Both the position numbers and the translations under genes were made by a program. A DNA stretch of 49,343 nt from Paenibacillus amylolyticus. Its GTDB lineage: Bacteria > Bacillota > Bacilli > Paenibacillales > Paenibacillaceae. Below, one piece after another: positions 1 to 7,451 of this stretch; the stretch's first letter is position 1; every line of letters starts with the position of its first letter. The DNA lies in assembly GCF_003719335.1 (NCBI RefSeq), contig NZ_RIAS01000026.1:1-49343 (forward strand), given 5' to 3'. A model generated the notes under the pieces. It did no database searches. It was not told the origin of the DNA and was given only the letters and a program-made list of their open reading frames with translations.

Positions 1-324
1 TCCGATATCGTAGAACTGTCGGAAGTGTTCTTCCGTTCCGAAGTTGAACTGGAAAGCGAAGGCGCTGCGGTGCTTGCTGAAGAGCAGGTTCCAACCGTAT
101 TGAAGGCATTTGCGGATAAAGTGCAGGCAAGTGACGAATTTACGCCGAGTAAAATGGCTGCATTGATCAAGGAAGTGCAGAAGGAAACAGGCTTCAAGGG
201 CAAACAGCTCTTTATGCCAATCCGTGTTGCTTTGACTGGACAGACACATGGACGTGATCTCAATCAGACCATTGTGCTACTGGGCCGCGATACTGTCACC
301 CAGCGTTTGCTGGCACGAGTGTAA
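1..324 (+). CDS. gltX: Glutamyl-tRNA synthetase, C-terminal part (5' end outside window)
   Basis: The reading frame is open from base 1 and stops with TAA at 322-324, giving the last 107 residues. The text reads as the anticodon-binding C-terminal domain of a bacterial glutamyl-tRNA synthetase, with phrases such as KQLFMPIRVALTGQTHG and the ending LLGRDTVTQRLLARV. The enzyme attaches glutamate to tRNA-Glu in the cytoplasm; in Bacillales it also charges tRNA-Gln, which is then amidated (family knowledge). The catalytic Rossmann domain with its HIGH and KMSKS motifs lies upstream of the window. An internal GTG at 25 is not a real start because the frame continues in from the left. Being followed by cysE and cysS is the usual Bacillus order. 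Confidence 0.95.
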   Translation, partial: SDIVELSEVFFRSEVELESEGAAVLAEEQVPTVLKAFADKVQASDEFTPSKMAALIKEVQKETGFKGKQLFMPIRVALTGQTHGRDLNQTIVLLGRDTVTQRLLARV

Positions 325-367
325 CTATCTATCCATTAGTTCAACCTATGTAATTGGATTCTGCCGG

Positions 368-396
368 TTGTCAGTGAGAAGGCTTTTCGCTATAAT
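368..396 (+). promoter_or_regulatory. SigA-type promoter for the cysE T-box transcript
   Basis: TTGTCA at 368-373 and TATAAT at 391-396 are separated by 17 bases. Transcription would start near 403, in front of the T-box leader, so cysE-cysS need not depend on readthrough from gltX. Confidence 0.65.
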
Positions 397-402
397 AGCA
401 AC

Positions 403-770
403 ACAAGGTTGAATTGTCATAATACGTTCATATAGAACAGCAAAGACCGGGAGAAGTAAGCTGATTTGGACAGATCCAGAGAGGATGGCCCCACACATGT
501 ACAGAGATTATATCTGTTCAAATGAGTGGTGGCTGCAAGCCATCCACTGTCCAGCAGTCTGAAATGCACCCGTGAGCTGCACCGTCGAATCCGGCCCCGC
601 TTCTATTCATAGAATAGAGGAAAACGTCAGGATAGATGGCGACGACTGGTTCCCGTTACCGAGCCGCCAGAGGGTTCATTCATTTTATTCAAGAATGAGG
701 AATGAGCCAAGCAGAGTGGGACCGCGACTAACGCCTCTGCAGCTTCGTGCTGCAGGGGCGTTTTTTGTTT
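403..770 (+). promoter_or_regulatory. T-box riboswitch leader, probably cysteine-specific
   Basis: This non-coding stretch has the T-box landmarks: an AGAGAGG motif near 478-485, a GGTGGCTGCAAGCC distal stem-loop near 525-545, and the near-invariant T-box core GTGGGACCGCG at 717-727. The core is followed directly by a terminator hairpin. Two candidate specifier triplets, at 565-567 and 578-580, are both TGC (cysteine), so either one predicts sensing of uncharged tRNA-Cys. That agrees with the genes downstream (cysE, cysS). When tRNA-Cys is uncharged, the antiterminator should form and transcription should continue. I could not fold stem I fully by eye, so the exact specifier is uncertain. Confidence 0.85.
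731..767 (+). terminator. Intrinsic terminator of the T-box leader
   Basis: The hairpin has arms ACGCCTCTGCAGC (731-743) and GCTGCAGGGGCGT, a TTCG-type loop and a T-run at 761-766. Its 5' arm lies just after the T-box core, as expected for an antiterminator/terminator switch. Confidence 0.9.
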
Positions 771-853
771 ATGCGAGTGCGCAAGTATACTACCAAGGAA
801 CACGCCGTCCGGCGAACCCGGAGGACGAGAACCGGAACAAGAGGGGAACGAGC

Positions 854-1507
854 ATGTTCAAAAAGATCAGATCCGATATCCAGACGGTCTTTGAAAATGA
901 TCCGGCCGCCCGGAGTTGGTTTGAAGTCGTATTTACGTATTCAGGGCTGCATGCCATATGGGCCCATCGATTTGCTCACAATCTATACAAACGAAGATGG
1001 TACTCGCTTGCCCGGTTCGTATCACAGGTTAGTCGGTTTATGACAGGGATAGAGATTCATCCTGGAGCTACGATTGGGGAACGTTTGTTCATTGACCACG
1101 GAATGGGCGTTGTTATTGGAGAAACCTGTGAGATTGGTGACGATGTCGTGATCTATCAGGGGGTAACTCTTGGCGGAACAGGGAAAGAAAAAGGAAAGAG
1201 ACACCCCACGATTGGTAATAATGTGGTTATCTCATCTGGTGCAAAGGTGCTGGGATCATTTCGTGTTGGGGATCAAAGCAACATCGGAGCAAACTCCGTT
1301 GTACTGAAAGAAGTCCCTGCAAATAGCACGGTGGTAGGGATTCCAGGTAGAATCGTCAAACAGGATGGACGGAGGGTGGATCGTCTTAATCAACAATTGC
1401 CCGATCCGGTCATTGATTCATTGCGCAGCATGCAGCGCGAGATTGAACGGCTGCAGGAAGAAGTGCGAACTTTGCAAAATACGCGAGAATCTGAGAAATG
1501 CACATAA
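854..1507 (+). CDS. cysE: Serine O-acetyltransferase
   Basis: This 217-residue protein makes O-acetylserine from serine and acetyl-CoA, the carbon skeleton for cysteine. The C-terminal half shows left-handed beta-helix hexapeptide repeats (for example IEIHPGATIGERLFIDHG and VVIGETCEIGDDVVIYQGV), preceded by an alpha-helical N-terminal domain, as in CysE. The ATG at 854 has a purine-rich site (GAGGGGAACGAG) just upstream. The frame stays open back to 572, but that part is the T-box leader, so the longer version is rejected. The gene is followed closely by cysS, and both are expected to be under the cysteine T-box. The C-terminal tail after the helix is charged and probably helical. Confidence 0.95.
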   Translation: MFKKIRSDIQTVFENDPAARSWFEVVFTYSGLHAIWAHRFAHNLYKRRWYSLARFVSQVSRFMTGIEIHPGATIGERLFIDHGMGVVIGETCEIGDDVVIYQGVTLGGTGKEKGKRHPTIGNNVVISSGAKVLGSFRVGDQSNIGANSVVLKEVPANSTVVGIPGRIVKQDGRRVDRLNQQLPDPVIDSLRSMQREIERLQEEVRTLQNTRESEKCT

Positions 1508-1572
1508 CTCCATCGATCAACATAAACCATGGAATCAAGTAAAAGTAGTTTAGAACGAAAGGAAAAGTGACT

Positions 1573-2973
1573 ATGACGCTTCAGATTTATAATACGATGA
1601 GTCGCACCAAAGAGGAGTTTGTTCCGCAAGAGCCTGGCAAAGTGAAAATGTATGTATGCGGACCAACCGTTTATGACTACATTCATATCGGCAATGCACG
1701 TCCGGTGATCTTTTTCGACACAGTTCGTGGATATCTGGAGCAGACCGGACATGAAGTGAATTATGTCGTGAACTTCACCGATGTCGATGACAAACTGATT
1801 CGCAAAGCAGAGCAACTGGGCACCGACGTTCCGCATGTGGCTGAAACATTTATTGCCGCTTATTACGCGGATCTGGAAGGACTCGGGATTCCTAAAGCCA
1901 GCAGTAATCCACGGGTAACAGAGAATATGCCGCTTATTATCGATTTTATCGGTGAACTCGTTGAAAAAGGTTTCGCATATGAAAATGGCGGTGACGTATA
2001 TTATCGAACAGGAAAGTTCGAAAAATACGGTCAATTGTCGAAACAGAACCTGCAGGAGTTGCAATTCGGTATTCGGATCGGTGTAGATGAACGGAAGGAA
2101 CATCCGGAAGATTTTGTGCTTTGGAAAGCGGCCAAACCAGGCGAGATTTTCTGGTCCAGCCCTTGGGGAGACGGTCGTCCAGGCTGGCATATTGAGTGCT
2201 CTGCCATGGCGAGAGAATACCTTGGCGACACGCTTGATATTCACGGGGGAGGACAGGATTTGCAGTTCCCTCACCATGAATGCGAATGCGCGCAGTCTGA
2301 GGCAATCACAGGTTCACCTTTGGCGAATTACTGGATGCATAACGGTTTTATTCGTATTGATAACGAAAAAATGTCGAAATCTCTCGGTAACGGTGTTCTG
2401 GTAAAAGATCTGCGTAATCAGTACAAACGTGAAGCGATTCGTTACTTTATGTTGTCTACCCATTATCGTAACCCGCTAAATTTCACGGAAGATACGATGG
2501 AACAGGCGCAAAACAGTGTGGATCGGATTGCGAATGCAGTAGGTAACCTGAAACATCGCCTAGGAGCTGTGTCTGTTAATCAGGAGCTTACACCGGAATT
2601 TTCAGCAAGACTAGACCAGATTCGACAGCAATATCATGAAAAAATGCAGGATGATTTTAATACACCGGATGCAATCACGGCGTTGTTCGAGTGGGCTGCG
2701 GAAGCGAACCAGTTGTTGCAGCAAGATGTGGTCAATGCCGCTGAAATTCAGGCACTGCTTGAGCTGTTCGGAGAACTCAATGCTGTGCTTCGAATCTACA
2801 CGGACGTTGAACCAGAGCTTCTGGATGAGGACATTGAACGCTTGATCCAGGAGCGTGTGGAGGCACGTAAGTCGAAGAACTGGGCTCGTGCAGATGAAAT
2901 TCGTGATGAACTATCTGCTCAAGGGATTCTGCTGGAGGATACCGCACAGGGAATGAGATGGCGGCGCAAATGA
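1573..2973 (+). CDS. cysS: Cysteinyl-tRNA synthetase
   Basis: This class I aminoacyl-tRNA synthetase charges tRNA-Cys. At 466 residues it has the length I recall for B. subtilis CysS. It shows the ATP-binding HIGN motif at residues 38-41, a nearby zinc-ligand Cys29 (YVCGPT), the GWHIECSAM block with another ligand Cys, HHE in the zinc site region, and KMSKS at 266-270. The C-terminal anticodon-binding domain ends with EDTAQGMRWRRK. ATG 1573 is preferred over GTG 1567 because the AAAGGA site at 1558-1563 is then 9 bases away rather than 3. The end overlaps mrnC by 16 bases, so the two are probably translationally linked. The cysteine T-box upstream of cysE is the likely regulator. Confidence 0.96.
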   Translation: MTLQIYNTMSRTKEEFVPQEPGKVKMYVCGPTVYDYIHIGNARPVIFFDTVRGYLEQTGHEVNYVVNFTDVDDKLIRKAEQLGTDVPHVAETFIAAYYADLEGLGIPKASSNPRVTENMPLIIDFIGELVEKGFAYENGGDVYYRTGKFEKYGQLSKQNLQELQFGIRIGVDERKEHPEDFVLWKAAKPGEIFWSSPWGDGRPGWHIECSAMAREYLGDTLDIHGGGQDLQFPHHECECAQSEAITGSPLANYWMHNGFIRIDNEKMSKSLGNGVLVKDLRNQYKREAIRYFMLSTHYRNPLNFTEDTMEQAQNSVDRIANAVGNLKHRLGAVSVNQELTPEFSARLDQIRQQYHEKMQDDFNTPDAITALFEWAAEANQLLQQDVVNAAEIQALLELFGELNAVLRIYTDVEPELLDEDIERLIQERVEARKSKNWARADEIRDELSAQGILLEDTAQGMRWRRK

Positions 2974-3491
2974 GTGAAGAAAAAGAGAATGTTTTGTCTG
3001 GTTCTGTCGAGCGGGGTGAACAGGCCGAGCGACGTGTAATTAATAATCAGGTTAATGAACTGGAGGGGGGATGGTTTCCTTATCCACCTTCCAGACCTGC
3101 ACGATTGATTCCGCCAATCGCACTGGCTTACATCGGTGATGCGGTATATGAGGTTGCCGTGAGACAGTATCTGTTATCCAAAGCGAACATGCGTCCTAAC
3201 CATCTGCACCGCAGTGCAACCAAACTGGTATCTGCCAAAGCACAAAGCCGCATACTGACAAGTATTGAGGCTGAACTGTCAGAAGAAGAGCAGGATGTGG
3301 TGCGGCAAGGGCGGAATGCCAAATCGGGCAGTGTTCCCAAAAATGCAGATGTGCTGGAGTACAGACATGCAACGGCGTTTGAATGTCTGATCGGTTATCT
3401 GTATAGCAGTAGTCAGCATGATCGCATGATTCAACTGATCGGGCTGGGCATTGAGATGGCGGAGCAAGCATCTGCATCAACGTCAAAATAG
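2958..3491 (+). CDS. mrnC: Mini-ribonuclease 3 (Mini-III)
   Basis: This is a stand-alone RNase III catalytic domain without the double-stranded RNA-binding domain; in Bacillus it trims 23S rRNA precursor ends. The signature regions AYIGDAVYEVAVRQYL and the late FECLIGYLY helix carry the acidic metal-binding residues, and NAKSGSVPKNADVLEYRHAT is typical of the family. At 177 residues it is about 34 longer than I recall for B. subtilis Mini-III. The extra length is a charged, probably disordered N-terminus of some 45 residues. The start is uncertain: ATG 2958 has AGGGA 5 bases upstream, and ATG 2970 would shorten it by four residues. It overlaps cysS and is followed by rlmB. Confidence 0.92.
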   Translation: MAAQMSEEKENVLSGSVERGEQAERRVINNQVNELEGGWFPYPPSRPARLIPPIALAYIGDAVYEVAVRQYLLSKANMRPNHLHRSATKLVSAKAQSRILTSIEAELSEEEQDVVRQGRNAKSGSVPKNADVLEYRHATAFECLIGYLYSSSQHDRMIQLIGLGIEMAEQASASTSK

Positions 3492-3537
3492 CTTCAGGGG
3501 TTGAAATATATATAATAAGCAATACAGAGAGGAACGA

Positions 3538-4290
3538 ATGAGGATGGAAGAAGAATGGATTGCCGGTAAACACTCCGTAACGGAGGCGTTGCGATCAGGC
3601 CGGACCATTAATAAAATATGGATTGCTGATACGGCTCAGAAACATTTGACGCAACCGATTATTGCGGAAGCCAAAAAACAAGGGATTGTCATTCAGCATG
3701 TGGACAAGCGCAAGCTGGATCAGACGGTTCCTGGTATCCAACATCAAGGTGTAGTTGCTCAGGCAGCACCTTATGCCTATGCTGAGGTTGAAGATATTCT
3801 GGAAGCAGCCAAATCTAAAAATGAACATCCGTTTTTAATTTTGCTGGATGAGATTGAAGACCCTCATAATTTGGGTTCCATCTTGCGTACAGCGGATTGC
3901 ACAGGAGCTCACGGCGTCATTGTTCCTAAACGGCGTTCAGCCTCTGTCACTGCAACGGTGTCTAAGACATCGGCAGGTGCAGCAGAGTATGTTCCAGTCG
4001 CTCGTGTAAGCAATCTGGCGCAGACAATTGATCGTTTGAAGGAAGAAGGCGTATGGGTTGTAGGTACGGATGTTACCGCGCGTGAAGGTGTATTTGGCAA
4101 TGGGGTATTTACAGGGCCGGTTGCACTCGTCATCGGGAATGAAAATAAAGGTATGGGACGACTTATTCGCGAGAAATGCGATGTGCTGGTTAAATTGCCT
4201 ATGCAAGGTCAGATTAATTCCCTGAATGCCTCTGTGGCAGCTGGTGTTGTTATGTATGAGGTGCTTCGTGCTCGCCAAGAGCAGGAATAG
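3538..4290 (+). CDS. rlmB: 23S rRNA (guanosine-2'-O)-methyltransferase RlmB/TrmH family
   Basis: This 250-residue SPOUT-class RNA 2'-O-methyltransferase is expected to methylate a guanosine in 23S rRNA (G2251 in E. coli numbering). An N-terminal substrate-binding domain (GKHSVTEALRSG) is followed by the knotted SAM-binding domain, with its three classical motifs: DPHNLGSILRTADCTGAHG, VIGNENKGMGRL and SLNASVAAGVVMYE. A GAGAGGAACG site precedes ATG 3538; ATG 3544 is an alternative only two codons in. It lies 46 bases after mrnC and 5 before rae1, the same order as yacO-yacP in B. subtilis. Confidence 0.93.
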   Translation: MRMEEEWIAGKHSVTEALRSGRTINKIWIADTAQKHLTQPIIAEAKKQGIVIQHVDKRKLDQTVPGIQHQGVVAQAAPYAYAEVEDILEAAKSKNEHPFLILLDEIEDPHNLGSILRTADCTGAHGVIVPKRRSASVTATVSKTSAGAAEYVPVARVSNLAQTIDRLKEEGVWVVGTDVTAREGVFGNGVFTGPVALVIGNENKGMGRLIREKCDVLVKLPMQGQINSLNASVAAGVVMYEVLRARQEQE

Positions 4291-4295
4291 ATGAT

Positions 4296-4817
4296 ATGGC
4301 TGATTCCCGTGATGTGCTTCTTGTAGACGGGTATAACATGATTGGCGGCTGGCCGGAATTATCCAAACTAGCCGAAAGTGGGTTGGAAGAGGCGCGGAAT
4401 AGGCTACTCTTCCGGCTTGCGGACTATCAGGCTTTCTCCGGTCGCCGAGTCATTGTTGTGTTTGACGCCTACCTTGTGCCAGGACTCGGTAAATCCTTTA
4501 CACAGAGCAAAGTTCAAGTTCATTTTACGAAGGAAAAAGAGACGGCAGACGAATGTATCGAGAGACTCGTTCGGGAACTAAGCATGCGAAGACGCCAAAT
4601 CTATGTAGCAACCAGCGATATGGTAGAGCAACATGTCATCTTTGGACAGGGAGCACTGCGTATATCTGCCAGAGAACTGCTGATTGAAGTGGAACAAAAT
4701 GAAAAAGAATTGCAACAACGGGTTGCAGAGGATCGGGCAAGATCGACACGGAATACAATCGGGGGCAAATTAAGCCCGGATGTATTAAAGCAATTTGAAC
4801 GCTGGAGAAGAGGCTGA
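4296..4817 (+). CDS. rae1: NYN-domain endoribonuclease (Rae1/YacP family)
   Basis: This is a 173-residue PIN-like NYN nuclease. In B. subtilis the homologue Rae1 (YacP) enters the ribosomal A site and cleaves particular mRNAs during translation. Visible features are the start LLVDGYNMIGGWPEL with the first catalytic Asp, VIVVFDAY with the second, and ETADECIERLV with further acidic residues. The C-terminus is a charged helical segment ending FERWRRG. The start at 4296 follows the rlmB stop by 5 bases, with AGGA inside the end of rlmB, so the two are probably translated from one message. Assignment is by family resemblance. Confidence 0.88.
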   Translation: MADSRDVLLVDGYNMIGGWPELSKLAESGLEEARNRLLFRLADYQAFSGRRVIVVFDAYLVPGLGKSFTQSKVQVHFTKEKETADECIERLVRELSMRRRQIYVATSDMVEQHVIFGQGALRISARELLIEVEQNEKELQQRVAEDRARSTRNTIGGKLSPDVLKQFERWRRG

Positions 4818-4897
4818 CAGCGGGTTTCTTACAAATTTTACAATATTGAAACTATTGACAATTATGTTATAGCTATTCTTTTTTAGGGATGCCGTGG

Positions 4898-4927
4898 TTG
4901 ACGGTGGGAGGTACCATCATATATACT
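4898..4927 (+). promoter_or_regulatory. Candidate SigA promoter for sigH
   Basis: TTGACG at 4898-4903 and TATACT at 4922-4927 are 18 bases apart, which would give a leader of about 55 bases before sigH. A second possible promoter lies just upstream: TTGAAA at 4846 and, 16 bases on, TATAGC at 4868 with an extended TG. I cannot tell which is used. Confidence 0.45.
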
Positions 4928-4989
4928 GTTCGTATATTTCATAGAGTAGAGTAACGGGGTACCTTGCGTTGCAGCCGGAGGGATTGTCT

Positions 4990-5634
4990 GTGAGTGTCGA
5001 CCTCAAAGATATCATGTTATCCAAGTATGATTACCAAAGTGACGAAGACATTGTCGAAGCGGTCCGTGAAGGCGAGAGCGAAGCGCTGGAGTTTTTGATC
5101 AACAAGTATCGCAACTTTGTACGCGCCAAGGCAAGATCTTATTTTTTGATCGGAGCTGACCGGGAAGATATTATTCAAGAAGGAATGATTGGCCTTTACA
5201 AATCCATTCGTGATTTCAAAGGGGACAAGCTTGCTTCTTTCAAGGCATTTGCCGAACTGTGCATTACGCGACAGATTATTACGGCGATCAAGACAGCCAC
5301 ACGTCAGAAGCATATTCCGCTTAATTCTTATGTATCTCTGGACAAGCCCATTTATGATGAAGAGTCTGATCGTACGTTACTCGATGTGATTTGTGGAACT
5401 CAGGTCAGTGATCCGGAAGAATTGATTATTAACCAGGAGGAGTTCGTAGGCCTGGAAGATAAAATGTCCGAGATTTTGAGTGACCTGGAACGTAAAGTAC
5501 TGATGTTGTACCTTGACGGGAGATCTTATCAAGAGATTGCAGTGGATTTGGATCGTCATGTAAAATCTATCGATAATGCATTGCAGCGTGTAAAGCGCAA
5601 ACTTGAAAAGTACCTGGAAGTTCGAGATAATTGA
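4990..5634 (+). CDS. sigH: RNA polymerase sigma factor SigH (stationary phase and sporulation entry)
   Basis: This alternative sigma factor of the sigma-70 family drives genes for the transition state, competence and early sporulation in Bacillus. Region 2 (FLINKYRNFVRAKARSYFLIG, then DREDIIQEGMIGLYKSIRDF) and region 4 (DLERKVLMLYLDGRSYQEIA, then RHVKSIDNALQRVKRKLEKY) are intact and very close to the B. subtilis protein from memory. I place the start at GTG 4990, 7 bases after GGAGGG (4977-4982), giving 214 residues. TTG codons at 4969 and 4984 are in frame but lie before or inside this site. A hairpin with a T-run follows the gene, so it looks monocistronic or is the last gene of the rae1 unit. 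Confidence 0.95.
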   Translation: MSVDLKDIMLSKYDYQSDEDIVEAVREGESEALEFLINKYRNFVRAKARSYFLIGADREDIIQEGMIGLYKSIRDFKGDKLASFKAFAELCITRQIITAIKTATRQKHIPLNSYVSLDKPIYDEESDRTLLDVICGTQVSDPEELIINQEEFVGLEDKMSEILSDLERKVLMLYLDGRSYQEIAVDLDRHVKSIDNALQRVKRKLEKYLEVRDN

Positions 5635-5656
5635 ACAAAGGTTGTTGTCGTTGATG

Positions 5657-5686
5657 GAAAAGGCTCGGTGTTTGAGTCTTTTTTTA
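5657..5686 (+). terminator. Terminator after sigH
   Basis: The arms AAAAGGCTC and GAGTCTTTTT enclose a short loop and are followed by a run of T. There is one G-T pair in the stem. Confidence 0.7.
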
Positions 5687-5944
5687 TTGTCTGTAGTTTA
5701 TATTGTTAAGGTTTGATAAATAATAGTAATCGCTCGGTTCATACTGGAGCAGTGAAAAAATCAGAGATGAGAGATACGTTGCGTTTTGTGCGGAATTAAT
5801 ACCCATCTACGAAAGGTTATTCTTTCGTTGACATGCTTATACCCTTGTGATAAAGTGTTTTAGGTAGGCCTATTTTACGGCTTTTTTTTCAGGATCAATT
5901 TAGAGACTCTGCTTCAATGTGGAAGTCTTCGGGAGGTGTACATC
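5687..5944 (+). other. Intergenic region sigH-rpmG with promoter and short hairpin
   Basis: No gene is seen between the sigH terminator and rpmG. The stretch holds AT-rich sequence, the rpmG promoter at 5828-5856, a five-base-pair hairpin with eight T residues at 5866-5889, and the rpmG ribosome site GGGAGGTG near 5930. Confidence 0.6.
5828..5856 (+). promoter_or_regulatory. SigA promoter of the rpmG-secE-nusG-rplKA unit
   Basis: A perfect TTGACA (5828-5833) is followed after 17 bases by TAAAGT (5851-5856). The next strong promoter downstream is the one in front of rplJ. Confidence 0.6.
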
Positions 5945-6094
5945 ATGCGGGTAATTATTACTTTGGCTTGTACGAACTGCAAACAAAGAAATTACACTAC
6001 GACAAAAAACAAGCGTAATCACCCCGACCGCATGGAGATGAAGAAATTTTGCAAGTTTTGTAACGAGCAGACTTCTCATCGCGAAACCAGATAG
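5945..6094 (+). CDS. rpmG: Ribosomal protein L33 (zinc-binding form)
   Basis: This 49-residue protein is encoded by an ORF starting at ATG 5945 (MRVIITLACTNCKQRN). Two CxxC pairs at Cys9/Cys12 and Cys36/Cys39 mark the zinc-ribbon form of L33, a small protein near the E site of the 50S subunit. Bacillales often carry several L33 genes, some lacking these cysteines and used under zinc starvation. This copy sits directly before secE, the place of rpmGB in B. subtilis. A GGGAGGTG site precedes it, and secE starts 21 bases after the stop. Confidence 0.95.
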   Translation: MRVIITLACTNCKQRNYTTTKNKRNHPDRMEMKKFCKFCNEQTSHRETR

Positions 6095-6115
6095 TTTTTT
6101 GGAGGTGTAGTCGGC

Positions 6116-6307
6116 GTGAAACGTAGTTTCAAATCTCTGATTTCCTTTTTCTCTGAAAGCTGGGCTGAACTTAAAAAGGTTCGCTGGCCTAATCGTAAAG
6201 AGCTGACGAACTACACGTTAATCGTACTTGGTACTGTTGTGGTTATGACGCTGTTTTTTTGGGTCGTAGATATCGGCATCTCCGCTGTGATCGAAGCGAT
6301 TATTTAA
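6116..6307 (+). CDS. secE: Preprotein translocase subunit SecE
   Basis: This 63-residue single-span membrane protein clamps SecY in the SecYEG channel. The amphipathic segment WAELKKVRWPNRKELTNYT is the SecE signature, followed by one hydrophobic helix (about residues 36-60). It starts at GTG 6116 behind TTGGAGGTG. It has the one-helix Gram-positive form. The rpmG-secE-nusG order is standard; secY lies 26 kb downstream in the spc cluster. Confidence 0.95.
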   Translation: MKRSFKSLISFFSESWAELKKVRWPNRKELTNYTLIVLGTVVVMTLFFWVVDIGISAVIEAII

Positions 6308-6329
6308 GAAGGGTCCCAGGTGGCTTGAT

Positions 6330-6863
6330 ATGGAAAAAAGATGGTACGTCGTTCATACCTACTCAGGGTATGAAAATAAGGTCAAAGCCAATTTGGAAAA
6401 ACGCGTAGAGTCCATGGGCATGGAAGACAAGATTTTCCGCGTTCTTGTTCCGATGGAAGAAGAAGTGGTAAACAAAGACGGTAAGAAAAAGACCGTTATG
6501 CGTAAAGTTTACCCCGGTTATGTCTTGGTCGAAATGGTTCAGACGGATGATTCTTGGTATGTTGTTCGCAATACACCAGGTGTTACCGGCTTTGTCGGTT
6601 CGACAGGTTCCGGTTCCAAACCAACAGCCTTGTTGCCAGAAGAAGTGGAACAAATTCTGAAGCACATGGGTATGGTTGAACCTAAGCCTAAAATTGAATT
6701 CGATATTAAGGAATCCGTACGCATTAAAGTCGGTCCTTTTGCGAATTTTGTGGGCTCCGTGGAAGAGATTTTGGTAGACAAGAGCAAGCTCAAGGTACAC
6801 GTTAACATGTTTGGACGGGAAACACCGCTTGAGTTGGAATACACCCAAGTGGAGAAGATATAG
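6330..6863 (+). CDS. nusG: Transcription elongation factor NusG
   Basis: This 177-residue factor has an N-terminal NGN domain (KRWYVVHTYSGYENKVKANL) that binds the RNA polymerase clamp and a C-terminal KOW domain (about residues 125-175, IKVGPFANFVGSVEEI). It affects pausing and termination and couples polymerase to the ribosome. In B. subtilis NusG promotes sequence-specific pausing (family knowledge). It starts at ATG 6330 after CCAGGTGG, 22 bases after secE. The 68-base gap to rplK contains an L1-type RNA motif. Confidence 0.96.
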   Translation: MEKRWYVVHTYSGYENKVKANLEKRVESMGMEDKIFRVLVPMEEEVVNKDGKKKTVMRKVYPGYVLVEMVQTDDSWYVVRNTPGVTGFVGSTGSGSKPTALLPEEVEQILKHMGMVEPKPKIEFDIKESVRIKVGPFANFVGSVEEILVDKSKLKVHVNMFGRETPLELEYTQVEKI

Positions 6864-6879
6864 TTTCTTCAAGTTTCTT

Positions 6880-6908
6880 GTGGGAGGGCTGTGAGGCCCG
6901 TTAACCAC
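6880..6908 (+). promoter_or_regulatory. Ribosomal protein L1 binding motif upstream of rplK
   Basis: GTGG (6880-6883) can pair with CCAC (6905-6908), and GGGC (6886-6889) with GCCC (6896-6899), leaving an asymmetric GAG/GTTAA internal loop. This resembles the L1 site of 23S rRNA (GUGGGAG...ACCAC) and the known L1 autoregulatory leaders. Free L1 bound here should repress translation of rplK and, by coupling, rplA. Confidence 0.75.
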
Positions 6909-6931
6909 TATTTTGCAAGGAGGTGTCTATC

Positions 6932-7357
6932 ATGGCAAAAAAGGTAATCAAAATGGTAAAACTGCAGATTCCAGCAGGTAAAGCAAATCCAGCACCACCA
7001 GTAGGTCCGGCATTGGGTCAAGCAGGTGTCAACATCATGGCATTCTGTAAAGAATTCAACGCTCGTACAGCTGATCAAGCAGGATTGATCATTCCAGTTG
7101 AAATTTCTGTATTCGAGGACCGTTCCTTTACATTCATCACTAAAACTCCACCTGCAGCAGTTCTGTTGAAAGTGGCAGCGAAAGTTGAAAAAGGATCCGG
7201 CGAGCCGAATAAGAAAAAAGTTGCTACCGTTAAACGTGATGCGGTACGTCAAATCGCGGAAACAAAAATGCCTGACCTGAATGCTGCTGACGTTGAGTCC
7301 GCAATGCGTATGGTTGAAGGTACTGCCCGCAGCATGGGTATCACCATCGAAGACTAA
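6932..7357 (+). CDS. rplK: Ribosomal protein L11
   Basis: This 141-residue protein builds the GTPase-associated centre of the 50S subunit with L10 and the L7/L12 stalk and is needed for the stringent response through RelA. The N-terminal domain carries the proline-rich PAPPVGPALGQAGVNIM stretch where thiopeptides bind next to 23S rRNA; the C-terminal domain includes GTARSMGI. ATG 6932 is chosen: an in-frame GTG at 6923 lies inside the AGGAGGTG ribosome site. Confidence 0.97.
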   Translation: MAKKVIKMVKLQIPAGKANPAPPVGPALGQAGVNIMAFCKEFNARTADQAGLIIPVEISVFEDRSFTFITKTPPAAVLLKVAAKVEKGSGEPNKKKVATVKRDAVRQIAETKMPDLNAADVESAMRMVEGTARSMGITIED

Positions 7358-7385
7358 TTTTCACACGAAACATGGCTTCGTAAAG

Positions 7386-7435
7386 CCGGCCGATTCGCGG
7401 CCGGTCAATGTGGGAGGTATATCCGCTAAAACCAC
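7386..7435 (+). promoter_or_regulatory. GC-rich hairpin and second L1-type motif before rplA
   Basis: A hairpin with perfect arms CCGGCCG and CGGCCGG (7386-7404) is followed by GTGGGAGG...ACCAC (7410-7435). This repeats the sequence of the motif before rplK, but its inner helix is weak (two pairs). It lies between rplK and the rplA ribosome site, so it could give L1 a second point of control. Confidence 0.55.
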
Positions 7436-7451
7436 AAAGGAGGAATAAAAC

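Noticed and set aside
572..853. N-terminal extension of cysE to 311 residues
   Set aside because: The extension crosses the T-box core and its terminator, shows no protein similarity, and the ATG at 854 has its own ribosome site.
6923..6931. GTG start for rplK three codons upstream (similar cases at 8374, 28693 and 30343)
   Set aside because: These GTG codons are part of the AGGAGGTG ribosome sites, so they cannot serve as starts.
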